From Clostridiales bacterium (GTDB lineage: Bacteria > Bacillota_A > Clostridia > Oscillospirales > Oscillospiraceae), in the NCBI GenBank assembly GCA_014799485.1, contig JAAVHY010000004.1, positions 1-11,187 of the forward strand: a stretch of DNA of 11,187 nucleotides, given 5' to 3'. Both the position numbers and the translations under genes were made by a program. Below the pieces are notes generated by a model that searched no databases, was not told the origin of the DNA, and was given only the letters and a program-made list of their open reading frames with translations. This document shows positions 1 to 6,235 of this stretch, piece after piece (within the stretch, counting starts at the first letter, position 1; each line of letters opens with the position of its first letter).

Positions 1-908
1 ATGGTCTGGCGCAGGGGGACGTTCTTCACCGCCATGCCGCACTTGGCGCGCACGTCGTCCAAGCCGGCCTGGGTGGTGGCGGTGCCCTCTTTGTCCTCGA
101 TGTCGATGGCGGTGGGGCCCACGATGATGTTGCCGTGGACGGTGGGGGCCACCAGCACGCCCTTGCCGTACTTGCCGGGGAGCTGGAAAATGGTGTTCTT
201 CACATGCCCCTGAGCGGAATGGTCCAGCAGGAAGTAGTCGCCCCGGCGGGGGACGATGGTCATGGTGTCGTCCGCCACCATGTTGTGCAGCTTGTCCGAG
301 TAAAGGCCCGCGGCGTTGACCACCACCTTGGCCTCCACGTCCCCCTTGGGGGTGGACACCTTCCAGCCGCCGTCGATCTTCTCGATGCCCGTGACCTCGC
401 TGTCGAACTGGAACCTCACGCCGTTGTGGGCGGCGTTCTCCGCCAGGGCAAAGGTCAGCCCGAAGGGGCACACGATGCCGCCGGTGGGGGCGTACAGGGC
501 GGCCACCGCCTCGTCGCTGATGTTGGGCTCCATCTGGACCAGCTCGTCCCGCTCCACGATGCGCAGGCCCTCCACGCCGTTGGCCACGCCGTTCTCATAC
601 AGCTTGTTCAGGGCGGGGCGGTCCTCCTCGCTCATCATGACCACCAGGGAGCCGTTGTTCTCGAAGGCGAAGTCCAGCTCCCGGGCCAGACCGGGCATGA
701 TGCGGCTGCCCTCCACGTTCAGCTTGGCCATGAGGGAGCCGTGGGCGGCGTCGTAGCCCGCGTGGACGATGGCGCTGTTGGCCTTGGAGGTGCCGCAGCA
801 CACGTCCTCCTCCCGCTCCAGCACCAGCACGTCCGCCTTGTACCGGGACACCTCCCGGGCGATGGCGCAGCCGGACACGCCCGCGCCGATAATGACGATA
901 TCAACCAT
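1..908 (-). CDS. FAD-dependent glycerol-3-phosphate dehydrogenase, GlpA-like (partial, 3' end outside window)
   Basis: N-terminal 302 codons of a flavoprotein oxidoreductase of the GlpA/GlpD/L-2-hydroxyglutarate oxidase superfamily; the reading frame is open to the window edge. It starts MVDIVIIGAGVSGCAIAREV, an N-terminal Rossmann fold with the dinucleotide-binding glycines G8, G10 and G13 and the ribose-binding acid E31 ending the second strand. A second flavin-contact segment, TSKANSAIVHAGYD, follows at about residues 40-53. ATG at 908 is preceded by AAGGAG ten bases upstream. It lies downstream of glpK and glpF on the same strand, so the expected reaction is oxidation of glycerol 3-phosphate to dihydroxyacetone phosphate. 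Clostridial members of this family usually have about 480 residues with a C-terminal iron-sulfur (BFD-like) domain, which cannot be checked here. A related hydroxyacid oxidase activity is the alternative; the glp context favours GlpA. Confidence 0.85.
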   Translation of the reverse strand, partial: MVDIVIIGAGVSGCAIAREVSRYKADVLVLEREEDVCCGTSKANSAIVHAGYDAAHGSLMAKLNVEGSRIMPGLARELDFAFENNGSLVVMMSEEDRPALNKLYENGVANGVEGLRIVERDELVQMEPNISDEAVAALYAPTGGIVCPFGLTFALAENAAHNGVRFQFDSEVTGIEKIDGGWKVSTPKGDVEAKVVVNAAGLYSDKLHNMVADDTMTIVPRRGDYFLLDHSAQGHVKNTIFQLPGKYGKGVLVAPTVHGNIIVGPTAIDIEDKEGTATTQAGLDDVRAKCGMAVKNVPLRQT

Positions 909-958
909 GCAGGTTTCACTCCTTACGCGTCTTTTCGCTATGATTTGACAGGAATGAA

Positions 959-1003
959 CCGGGCAGCCCGGTTTGCTCCCCTAAAAGGGGCTGGACTGCC
1001 CGG
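959..1003 (-). other. Hairpin between glpF and the glpA-like gene, with an alternative pairing
   Basis: The 212-base gap between glpF and the dehydrogenase gene holds a perfect 8-bp outer stem (CCGGGCAG at 959-966 with CTGCCCGG at 996-1003) and an inner CCCC/GGGG stem at 978-981 and 987-990. CAGCCC at 964-969 can pair instead with GGGCTG at 988-993, so two mutually exclusive folds are possible. No T-run follows on the minus strand, so it is not a standard intrinsic terminator; RNA processing, stability or attenuation are possible roles. A small GGCCC/GGGCC hairpin (1052-1064) lies nearer glpF. No convincing promoter was seen in this gap. Confidence 0.5.
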
Positions 1004-1120
1004 CTCACAGCGTTCTCATCACTCAGCATGAGAGACCGGGGGATATGATGCGGCCCGCAGGGCCTCTTTCCGGACGGTCAGTCAGAAGTACTGAGTTTCC
1101 ATGAGGTCTTGGACGGGAAT

Positions 1121-1837
1121 TTAGAACACACCGGCGGAGGCCAGGGCCATGTGCAGCAGGACGGCCACGATGGCGCCGATGATCGGGCCGACCAGGGGGA
1201 CGATGGCGTAGCCCCAGTTGGAGTCGCCCTTGCCCTTGATGGGCAGGAACGCGTGGGCGATACGGGGACCGATGTCACGGGCGGGGTTCAGGGCGTAGCC
1301 GGTCAGGCCGCCCAGGGACATGCCGATGGACACGATGATGCCGAACACGAACAGGTTGCTGATGCCGTCGGCCACAGTGGGGATGCCCTTGATGGCGAAG
1401 ACCAGCACGAAGGTGGCGACCGCCTCACAGAAGATGTTCAGGGGCAGGTTGGGGACGGACGGGCCGGTGGAGAACACGCCCAGCTTGGTGCCGGGGTCGT
1501 CGGTGGCGTCGAACTGGTCCTTGAACATCAGGTAGACGATGCACGCGCCCACGATGGCGCCGGCGAACTGGGCGGCAATGTACACGGGCACCTCAGCCCA
1601 GGGCTGGCTGCCATCCACCGCCAGGGCGATGGTGAGGGCGGGGTTGAAGCTGGCGCCGGAAGCCGCGCCGAAGATGAACGCGGGCACCATGACGGCAAGG
1701 CCCCAGGCCAGGGTGATCTGGATGGAGCCGGCGCCCTTCATGCCGGACTTGTTCAGGGTGACGTTGGCGACCACGCCGTCGCCCAGGATGATGAGCAGCA
1801 TCGTGCCAAAGAACTCGGCCAGGAATTTCACTAACAT
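1121..1837 (-). CDS. glpF: Glycerol uptake facilitator GlpF (MIP/aquaglyceroporin family)
   Basis: 238-residue integral membrane channel for passive glycerol entry. Both half-helix NPA signatures are present: FNPALT (NPA at 65-67) in the first half and NPARDIGPR (NPA at 184-186) in the second. The Asp directly after the selectivity-filter Arg187 (D188) is typical of glycerol facilitators rather than water-only aquaporins. The sequence is rich in hydrophobic segments consistent with six membrane helices, and its length fits a compact MIP protein. I chose ATG at 1837 over the in-frame TTG at 1843 because AGGAGG lies nine bases before the ATG but only three before the TTG. It is 117 bases downstream of glpK and upstream of the glpA-like gene, so it supplies substrate for GlpK. 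Confidence 0.95.
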   Translation of the reverse strand: MLVKFLAEFFGTMLLIILGDGVVANVTLNKSGMKGAGSIQITLAWGLAVMVPAFIFGAASGASFNPALTIALAVDGSQPWAEVPVYIAAQFAGAIVGACIVYLMFKDQFDATDDPGTKLGVFSTGPSVPNLPLNIFCEAVATFVLVFAIKGIPTVADGISNLFVFGIIVSIGMSLGGLTGYALNPARDIGPRIAHAFLPIKGKGDSNWGYAIVPLVGPIIGAIVAVLLHMALASAGVF

Positions 1838-1863
1838 TGACAAAAGCCTCCTCTTTTTATTCT

Positions 1864-1904
1864 CTGCCCTGGGCGGGCCCGTTCAGGGCCCGCCCAGGGG
1901 GCAG
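1864..1904 (-). other. Very stable GC hairpin in the glpK-glpF intergenic region
   Basis: A 10-bp perfect stem (GGGCGGGCCC at 1871-1880 with GGGCCCGCCC at 1886-1895) closes a 5-base loop and extends outward through T1870-A1896, a CCC/GGG block and CTG/CAG with a small bulge. It sits just upstream of the glpF ribosome site. No T-run follows in either direction, so it is probably an mRNA-stabilising or processing element separating glpK from glpF expression, not a terminator. A second 6-bp hairpin (CGCGGC 1927-1932 with GCCGCG 1939-1944) lies just after the glpK stop. Confidence 0.6.
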
Positions 1905-1954
1905 ATGGCGAAACTATATCAGACCGCGCGGCGCTCGTGCCGCGGCGGGCTGGC

Positions 1955-3454
1955 TCAGTCCTCCTTGGCCCAGCCGTAGGAGCACTTGACCGCCTTGCTC
2001 CAGCCCTTGCAGCGGGCGGCGCGGTCCTCTTCGGTGATGGCGGGCTCGAAGGTGCGGTCGATGGCCCAGTTCTTGATGACGTCCTCCTTGCTGGCCCAGT
2101 AGCCCACGGCCAGGCCGGCCAGATAGGCGGCGCCCATGGCGGTGGTCTCAACGCACATCGGGCGGTTGACGGGCGCGCCGCTGATGTCGGCCTGCATCTG
2201 CATGAGCAGGTTGTTGGCGGAAGCGCCGCCGTCCACCTTCAGGGCGGCCAGGTTGATGCCGGAGTCGGCCTTCATGGCCTGGAGCACGTCGTTGACCTGG
2301 TAGGCCATGGACTCCAGGGTGGCGCGGATGATGTGGTACTTGTTCACGCCGCGGGTGATGCCCACGATGGTGCCGCGGGCGTACTGGTCCCAGTGGGGGG
2401 CGCCCAGGCCGGTGAAGGCGGGGACCACGTAGCAGCCGTTGGTGTCCTTCACCTTGCGGGCCATGTACTCGGAGTCGGGGGAGGAGTCCACCAGGCGCAT
2501 CTCGTCGCGCAGCCACTGGATGGAGGCGCCCGCCACGAAGATGGAGCCTTCCAGGGCGTAGTTGACCTTGCCGTCCAGGCCCCAGGCGATGGTGGTGACC
2601 AGGCCGTTGTTGGAGAACACGGGCTTCTCGCCGGTGTTCATCAGCAGGAAGCAGCCGGTGCCGTAGGTGTTCTTGGCCTCGCCGGGGGTGAAGCAGGTCT
2701 GGCCGAACAGGGCGGCCTGCTGGTCGCCGGCCGCGCCGCCGATCTTGATGGGGCCGCCGAAGAACTGGGGGTCGGCCTCGCCGTACACGCAGCTGGAGGG
2801 CTTGGGCTCGGGCAGCATGGACGCGGGCACGCCCAGGATGTCCAGGATCTCCTGGTCCCACTTCAGCTCATTGATGTTGAACATCATGGTGCGGGCGGCG
2901 TTGGAGTAGTCGGTGACATGGACCCTGCCCTTGGTCAGCTTCCAGATCAGCCAGGTCTCCACGGTGCCGAAGAGCAGCTCGCCCTTCTCGGCTTTCTCCC
3001 GGGCACCGGGGACGTTTTCCAGCAGCCAGTGGACCTTGCTCCCGGAGAAGTAGGCGTCGATGACCAGGCCGGTCTTGGAGCGGATCTTGTCCACCAGACC
3101 CTCTTTCTCCTTCAGGGAGTCGCAGTACTCGGAGGTGCGGCGGCACTGCCAGACGATGGCGTGATGGATGGGCTCGCCGGTGTTCTTGTCCCACACGATG
3201 GTGGTCTCACGCTGGTTGGTAATGCCGATGGCGGCGATGTCGGCGGCGGTGACGCCCAGGTTCTTCATGGCCTCCTGCGCCACTTCCAGCTGGGTGGACC
3301 AGATCTCCTCGGCGTCGTGCTCGACCCAGCCGGGCTTGGGGAAGTACTGGGTGAACTCCTTCTGGGCAACACTGCACATCTCGCCCTTCTCGTTGAACAG
3401 GATGCAGCGGTTGCTGGTGGTGCCGGCGTCCAGCGCCATGACGTACTTTGCCAT
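1955..3454 (-). CDS. glpK: Glycerol kinase GlpK (FGGY family)
   Basis: 499 residues, the normal length for cytoplasmic glycerol kinase, which converts glycerol and ATP to sn-glycerol 3-phosphate. The N-terminal ATPase motif LDAGTTSNR is at 8-16. Glycerol-contact residues are R82 and E83 in NQRET and Y135, and the catalytic Asp is D244 in [10 protein letters not shown]. The C-terminal domain has [19 protein letters not shown] near 299-317 and the nucleotide-binding VDGGASANN at 407-415. ATG at 3454 has AGGAGG nine bases upstream. It is the first metabolic gene of the glpK-glpF-glpA-like series, with the TetR gene 250 bases upstream on the same strand. In enterococcal-type GlpK a His in an HFYG segment shortly before the GDQQ motif is phosphorylated by HPr of the PTS; here that position reads Q230 (QFFG), so this control is probably absent. 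Confidence 0.97.
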   Translation of the reverse strand: MAKYVMALDAGTTSNRCILFNEKGEMCSVAQKEFTQYFPKPGWVEHDAEEIWSTQLEVAQEAMKNLGVTAADIAAIGITNQRETTIVWDKNTGEPIHHAIVWQCRRTSEYCDSLKEKEGLVDKIRSKTGLVIDAYFSGSKVHWLLENVPGAREKAEKGELLFGTVETWLIWKLTKGRVHVTDYSNAARTMMFNINELKWDQEILDILGVPASMLPEPKPSSCVYGEADPQFFGGPIKIGGAAGDQQAALFGQTCFTPGEAKNTYGTGCFLLMNTGEKPVFSNNGLVTTIAWGLDGKVNYALEGSIFVAGASIQWLRDEMRLVDSSPDSEYMARKVKDTNGCYVVPAFTGLGAPHWDQYARGTIVGITRGVNKYHIIRATLESMAYQVNDVLQAMKADSGINLAALKVDGGASANNLLMQMQADISGAPVNRPMCVETTAMGAAYLAGLAVGYWASKEDVIKNWAIDRTFEPAITEEDRAARCKGWSKAVKCSYGWAKED

Positions 3455-3518
3455 ACTTGTGTTCCTCCTTTATAAAATTGAAATCTCATTGTGAAAGCAA
3501 GGCCGTTCGCTCCCGCTC

Positions 3519-3563
3519 CGTCCCTGCGCCGGGACGATTGGGGAAAGGCCGGCCCCGCCGGGG
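3519..3563 (-). other. GC-rich hairpins in the glpK 5' leader
   Basis: The inferred glpK leader (about 3575 down to 3455) contains CCCC-GGC-GGGG (3553-3563 on the complement) and a 6-bp CGTCCC/GGGACG stem (3519-3524 with 3531-3536). Neither is followed by a T-run on the minus strand, so no classical GlpP-type leader terminator is evident, although the leader is clearly structured. Confidence 0.4.
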
Positions 3564-3581
3564 GCACATTTGCTGAACTCT

Positions 3582-3637
3582 ATTATAGAGGGCGGCGTGG
3601 AAAAAATCATTCGACAACCTGAGATGATTGTATGAAT
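3582..3637 (-). promoter_or_regulatory. Candidate glpK promoter with an upstream inverted repeat
   Basis: A perfect TATAAT -10 on the minus strand (complement of 3582-3587) lies about 130 bases before the glpK start, inside a small palindrome (3578-3590). At 16-18 bp spacing there is no good -35 (ATGATT or TGATTT), the pattern expected of an activator-dependent promoter. Just upstream are AATCAT (3605-3610) with ATGATT (3624-3629), and an overlapping imperfect pair ATTC-ACAA (3609-3617) with TTGT-GAAT (3628-3637), centred near -47. This would suit binding of the neighbouring DhaS-like regulator. The -10 is read directly; the operator role is inference. Confidence 0.45.
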
Positions 3638-3704
3638 TTTATAGTTTTTGTTTGGTCAGACCTCCTGCTTTGTACAACTTGTTGAAACGCTGACAAACCT
3701 AAGG

Positions 3705-4262
3705 TCACCCCGCCTGTGTCCGCAGGCAGACCTCCTCCGGCGGACGCAGCACATCCAGCAGGCTGCGGAGGCAGCCCCTCACCTCCGCCCGGTCCAGCGG
3801 TTTGCGGGAGGTGGACAGCTCGATGAAGTAGTTGGCCACGGCTTTGGTGCAGAAATCCACCACGAAGGCCTGCTGCCGGGGCAGGAGCCGGGGGTCGTCC
3901 GCCAGGAACAGCAGGCGGGCCATCCGGGGGCGGATCAAGTCCTGGCAGAAGTCCCGCACCAGTTCCGGGTTGGAGGCGGCGAACACCCGGCGGTAGAACG
4001 CCCTGTCCTCTTCCACCAGGGCCAGCACCCGCAGGCACCACTCCTCGAAATCCAGCTCCGGGTCCGCCCGGAGGGGGTCGCCCAGCTGCCGCTCACAGAT
4101 CCAGGACAGCACGTCGTAAATGTCCTGAAAATGGTAGTAAAAGCTCTGCCGCTTCATCTGGGCGCTCTCCATCAGATCCTGCACCGTAATCTTGCCCAGG
4201 GGCCGCTGGCACATCAGCTCCCGCAGCGCCCGGGCGATCTTCAGCTTTGTGTTACTGCACAT
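3705..4262 (-). CDS. TetR/AcrR family transcriptional regulator, DhaS-like
   Basis: 185-residue DNA-binding regulator. The N-terminal helix-turn-helix spans about residues 24-47 with the family core KITVQDLMESAQMKRQSFYY followed by HFQDIYDV; this resembles the DhaS-like branch of TetR proteins, whose namesake activates dihydroxyacetone kinase genes. The C-terminal part (about 70-175) is a mostly helical ligand or dimerisation region. I chose ATG at 4262, which has GGGAGGA about ten bases upstream, over the in-frame TTG at 4316, which has none. It lies 250 bases upstream of glpK on the same strand, so control of glycerol genes is the natural guess; whether it activates or represses cannot be read from the protein. 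Its own leader is long (about 245 bases). Confidence 0.85.
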   Translation of the reverse strand: MCSNTKLKIARALRELMCQRPLGKITVQDLMESAQMKRQSFYYHFQDIYDVLSWICERQLGDPLRADPELDFEEWCLRVLALVEEDRAFYRRVFAASNPELVRDFCQDLIRPRMARLLFLADDPRLLPRQQAFVVDFCTKAVANYFIELSTSRKPLDRAEVRGCLRSLLDVLRPPEEVCLRTQAG

Positions 4263-4514
4263 CGCGGTAAATTCCTCCCCACCGGACCTGCCTGACTCAA
4301 GGAAGCGCTGGGCCAATGCGCATCCTGCCGGCGCGATCAGTCTCCTCTAAAATGAATGCGGCGCCTGTCCCGTTTTAGAACCGGGGGCACTAAAAAAGAG
4401 CGCAGGAAATACCGCAGCGGTTTCCCACTGTTCGACCCTGTGCCCTCATCTCAAAGGTTTGCTGTTCAGTTAACGCGGGGGAAAGCCCGCCGCAGGTTTC
4501 AATGCTGTAACTGT

Positions 4515-4543
4515 AATTTAGCATATCTGCAAAAGAAAAGCAA
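4515..4543 (-). promoter_or_regulatory. Predicted promoter of the TetR-family gene
   Basis: On the minus strand, TTGCTT (complement of 4538-4543) and TAAATT (complement of 4515-4520) are separated by exactly 17 bases. The stretch is much more A+T-rich than its surroundings. Its -35 lies inside one arm of a long inverted repeat, so it may be autoregulated. Transcription would start near 4508, leaving a leader of about 245 bases that holds a GCGGG/CCCGC hairpin (4475-4490) but no convincing gene. Confidence 0.55.
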
Positions 4544-4564
4544 TCTTTTTTGCTTTTATTTTGC
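4529..4564. repeat. 15-bp inverted repeat overlapping the TetR promoter
   Basis: GCAAAAGAAAAGCAA (4529-4543) is matched in inverted orientation by TTGCTTTTATTTTGC (4550-4564) with one mismatch, around a 6-base TCTTTT spacer. It overlaps the -35 of the predicted TetR-gene promoter. A dyad of this size in this place is a reasonable operator candidate for autoregulation; an RNA hairpin role is less likely because the inferred transcript begins inside or after it. Confidence 0.5.
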
Positions 4565-4611
4565 AAAATTCGACAATGCGCACAAAGCGCGCCCCCCGTT
4601 TTTGAAAAAAC

Positions 4612-4660
4612 AGACAAAAAACTCCGCTGTCAGGCACAAAGTTCTGGCAGCGGAGTTTTT
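4612..4660 (-). terminator. Intrinsic terminator after the ahpC operon
   Basis: ACTCCGCTG (4621-4629) pairs perfectly with CAGCGGAGT (4648-4656), and flanking A and T runs extend the stem. On the minus strand the hairpin is followed by a T-run (complement of 4616-4620). It begins about 15 bases beyond the stop codon of the thioredoxin-fold gene. The sequence could also stop plus-strand transcription through the T-run at 4656-4660. Confidence 0.9.
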
Positions 4661-4674
4661 CATAAAACATTTTG

Positions 4675-5340
4675 TCAAAGTTTTGCCAGCAAGGTGGTAA
4701 GTTCCGCCATGGTTTTGCCGCCGGGAACGGTGGCGTCCCCGTTGAGCACCGTCAGCGGGACCCGTTGGATCTGGTACTTGGCCACCAGCTCGGGATAAAG
4801 GTTGGCGTCGATCATGTGGGCGGTAGCCAATGGATTTTCCCAGGCCACCCGCTGAGCGTTCATCACCAGCTGGGCGCAGTGGTGGCAGGCCAGGGATACA
4901 AACACCCGGATATCCACAGGCTTTTTTATTTTGCCGATATCTTTTAAGGTCGGCTTGTCCAGCGGCTTGGCGGCCCCTCCGGCATTGAGCAGGGCGGCTG
5001 CAAACCCGGTGATTTCCCTGCCTCCCGGCACGCCGTGGAACACCATGCGGCCAAATTCCCCCCCGGCCCAGATGCCGGTGGCGGGCAGCAAGGAGACGTC
5101 CAGCAGGCCGTCTACCCCGGCATCCTCTCCGGGGGACAGGAATTTACAGCTCAGTTTGGGGGACAGCCCCGCGATGTGGTTGAGAAACGCCGCCATCTCG
5201 CTGCTCTTCCCGTCCTCCCCGATCAGGCATACCATGGCGACCGGGCCGGTCAGCCTGGCAAGCAGCTGGCTCAACTGCCCCTCCAGCTCGGGGGCGATCA
5301 GCGGGCTCTTGCCGGGATAGGCATCCGCTTGCAGTGCCAT
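4675..5340 (-). CDS. Thioredoxin-fold disulfide reductase resembling the AhpF N-terminal domain
   Basis: 221-residue cytoplasmic protein with two tandem thioredoxin-like folds. The first (about 20-120) has no CxxC, and its end FHGVPGGREITGF resembles the matching segment of AhpF. The second (about 128-221) carries the redox pair C152-H-H-C155 and a likely cis-proline P195 in VPLTVLNG; AhpF proteins have a closely similar CHNC. There is no flavin/NADH reductase domain, so this is a free-standing AhpF-type electron carrier that must take electrons from a separate reductase, probably a thioredoxin reductase. It begins 15 bases after the ahpC stop with only a G-rich ribosome site and is co-transcribed, so AhpC is its expected partner. 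Family assignment is confident; electron donor and partner are inferred. Confidence 0.85.
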   Translation of the reverse strand: MALQADAYPGKSPLIAPELEGQLSQLLARLTGPVAMVCLIGEDGKSSEMAAFLNHIAGLSPKLSCKFLSPGEDAGVDGLLDVSLLPATGIWAGGEFGRMVFHGVPGGREITGFAAALLNAGGAAKPLDKPTLKDIGKIKKPVDIRVFVSLACHHCAQLVMNAQRVAWENPLATAHMIDANLYPELVAKYQIQRVPLTVLNGDATVPGGKTMAELTTLLAKL

Positions 5341-5355
5341 GCGTTCCCCGCCCCC

Positions 5356-5922
5356 TTACAGCAGGCCCACCAGATCCAGGCTGGGGGTCAGGGTCTCCTC
5401 GCCGGGATGCCAGTGGGCGGGGCACACCTGGTCGCCGTGTTCGTAAACAAACTTGGCGGCCTGGAGCTTGCGCAGCAGCTCCTGGGCGCTGCGGCCAATG
5501 CCCAGGTCATGGATCTCGTACAGCACGATCTTTCCCTCGGGGTTGAGCAGGAAGGTGCCGCGCAGGGCCTGCCCCTCGCCCTCCAGCAGCACGCCGAACT
5601 GCCTGGCCAGCGCCCCGGCGGGATCGCCCAGCATGGGGAAGGGGATGGCTTTGATGGTGTCGGAGGCGTCCGCCCACGCCTTGTGGACGAAGTGGGTATC
5701 CTCGCTGACGGAGTAGACCTCGCAGCCTTCGGCCTTGAAGCCCTCATACTGCTCGGACAGATCCTTCAGCTCGGTGGGACACACAAAGGTGAAGTCGGCG
5801 GGATAGAAAAACACCACCGACCAGCGTCCCAGAAGATCCGTTTCGGTAAAGGGGCGGAAACACCCTTCGTGGTAGCCCATAACGGAAAAGGGCTCCAGCT
5901 CTTTGCCGATCATATGTGCCAT
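5356..5922 (-). CDS. ahpC: Alkyl hydroperoxide reductase AhpC (typical 2-Cys peroxiredoxin)
   Basis: 188-residue cytoplasmic peroxiredoxin reducing hydrogen peroxide and organic hydroperoxides. The peroxidatic cysteine is C48 in FYPADFTFVCPTEL and the resolving cysteine is C167 in VCPAHWHPGEETL. The ending TPSLDLVGLL and total length match AhpC of the E. coli type rather than 1-Cys forms. ATG at 5922 has GAGGAGG eight bases upstream; a second ATG at codon 4 is less well spaced. It is followed directly by the AhpF-N-like gene and then a terminator, making a two-gene operon. It is transcribed divergently from the repeat-peptide gene. No PerR-type box was recognised near its promoter. Confidence 0.97.
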   Translation of the reverse strand: MAHMIGKELEPFSVMGYHEGCFRPFTETDLLGRWSVVFFYPADFTFVCPTELKDLSEQYEGFKAEGCEVYSVSEDTHFVHKAWADASDTIKAIPFPMLGDPAGALARQFGVLLEGEGQALRGTFLLNPEGKIVLYEIHDLGIGRSAQELLRKLQAAKFVYEHGDQVCPAHWHPGEETLTPSLDLVGLL

Positions 5923-5946
5923 ATCGCGTTCCTCCTCGTATTTTTC

Positions 5947-5988
5947 AGTATGGGATTTCCCGCCGGTTCCGGCGGGCAGGACTATACT
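5947..5988 (-). other. Two-tier hairpin at the 5' end of the ahpC leader
   Basis: A perfect 8-bp inverted repeat, CCCGCCGG (5959-5966) with CCGGCGGG (5969-5976), lies inside an outer AGTAT/ATACT stem (5947-5951 with 5984-5988). The predicted transcription start is near 5991, so the hairpin would form almost at the 5' end of the ahpC mRNA and could protect it from 5'-end decay. The ribosome site lies just downstream, outside the stem. Confidence 0.45.
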
Positions 5989-5997
5989 CTCAGGCTA

Positions 5998-6026
5998 ACA
6001 ATAGCAGATTTTCTCTGCGCTTGCAA
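5998..6026 (-). promoter_or_regulatory. Predicted ahpC promoter
   Basis: On the minus strand, TTGCAA (6021-6026) and TATTGT (complement of 5998-6003) are separated by exactly 17 bases. The expected start point, near 5991, gives a leader of about 70 bases before the ahpC ATG. Confidence 0.7.
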
Positions 6027-6109
6027 GCGTTTTCCACAAAACCCCGTCTCTTCTTCCCTCTCAGATTCAACAAGTTGGCGGGTTTGTCAAAAAACGGCCG
6101 ATGCCGCCC

Positions 6110-6138
6110 TTGTATTTTTTCTGCCCCTGGGCTATACT
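6110..6138 (+). promoter_or_regulatory. Predicted promoter of the repeat-peptide gene
   Basis: TTGTAT (6110-6115) and TATACT (6133-6138) are separated by exactly 17 bases. The expected start near 6145 gives a leader of about 90 bases that contains GC-rich dyads, including CCCCGGCGGGG at 6173-6183 and GTCC/GGAC around TCCGGCCGGA (about 6184-6199). It faces away from the ahpC promoter within the same 313-base intergenic region. Confidence 0.7.
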
Positions 6139-6235
6139 TTATCATGAAGAATGCGATCCGTTTACATTGCCGCCCCGGCGGGGTCCATCCGGCCGGACAG
6201 CGCCTGTTAACAATTTTGAAAAGGAGGAACCAACG

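Noticed and set aside
135..1031. Long plus-strand open frame opposite the dehydrogenase gene
   Set aside because: It is an antisense shadow of a G+C-rich gene: repetitive G/A/H/V-rich translation, no ribosome site, and the minus-strand flavoprotein motifs are unmistakable.
1838..1843. TTG start for glpF two codons upstream
   Set aside because: Only three bases separate it from AGGAGG; the ATG at 1837 has proper spacing.
1864..1904. Intrinsic terminator after glpK
   Set aside because: The stem is strong but there is no T-run on either side, so it is listed as a hairpin only.
1937..3475. 512-codon plus-strand open frame opposite glpK
   Set aside because: Mirror frame of glpK with low-complexity G/V/H-rich translation; glpK motifs on the minus strand are decisive.
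4390..4617. 75-codon minus-strand open frame between the TetR gene and the terminator
   Set aside because: No ribosome site and no recognisable motif, and it spans the predicted TetR promoter and the inverted repeat; probably chance.
4356..4700. 114-codon plus-strand open frame in the same intergenic region
   Set aside because: It crosses the terminator and the end of the thioredoxin-fold gene and has no ribosome site or family resemblance.
5980..6060. PerR operator near ahpC
   Set aside because: No sequence close to the TTATAAT-N-ATTATAA type dyad was found.
6101..6235. In-frame upstream extension of the repeat-peptide gene
   Set aside because: It runs across the predicted -35/-10 and leader, has no ribosome site, and the ATG at 6236 has a strong AAGGAGG.
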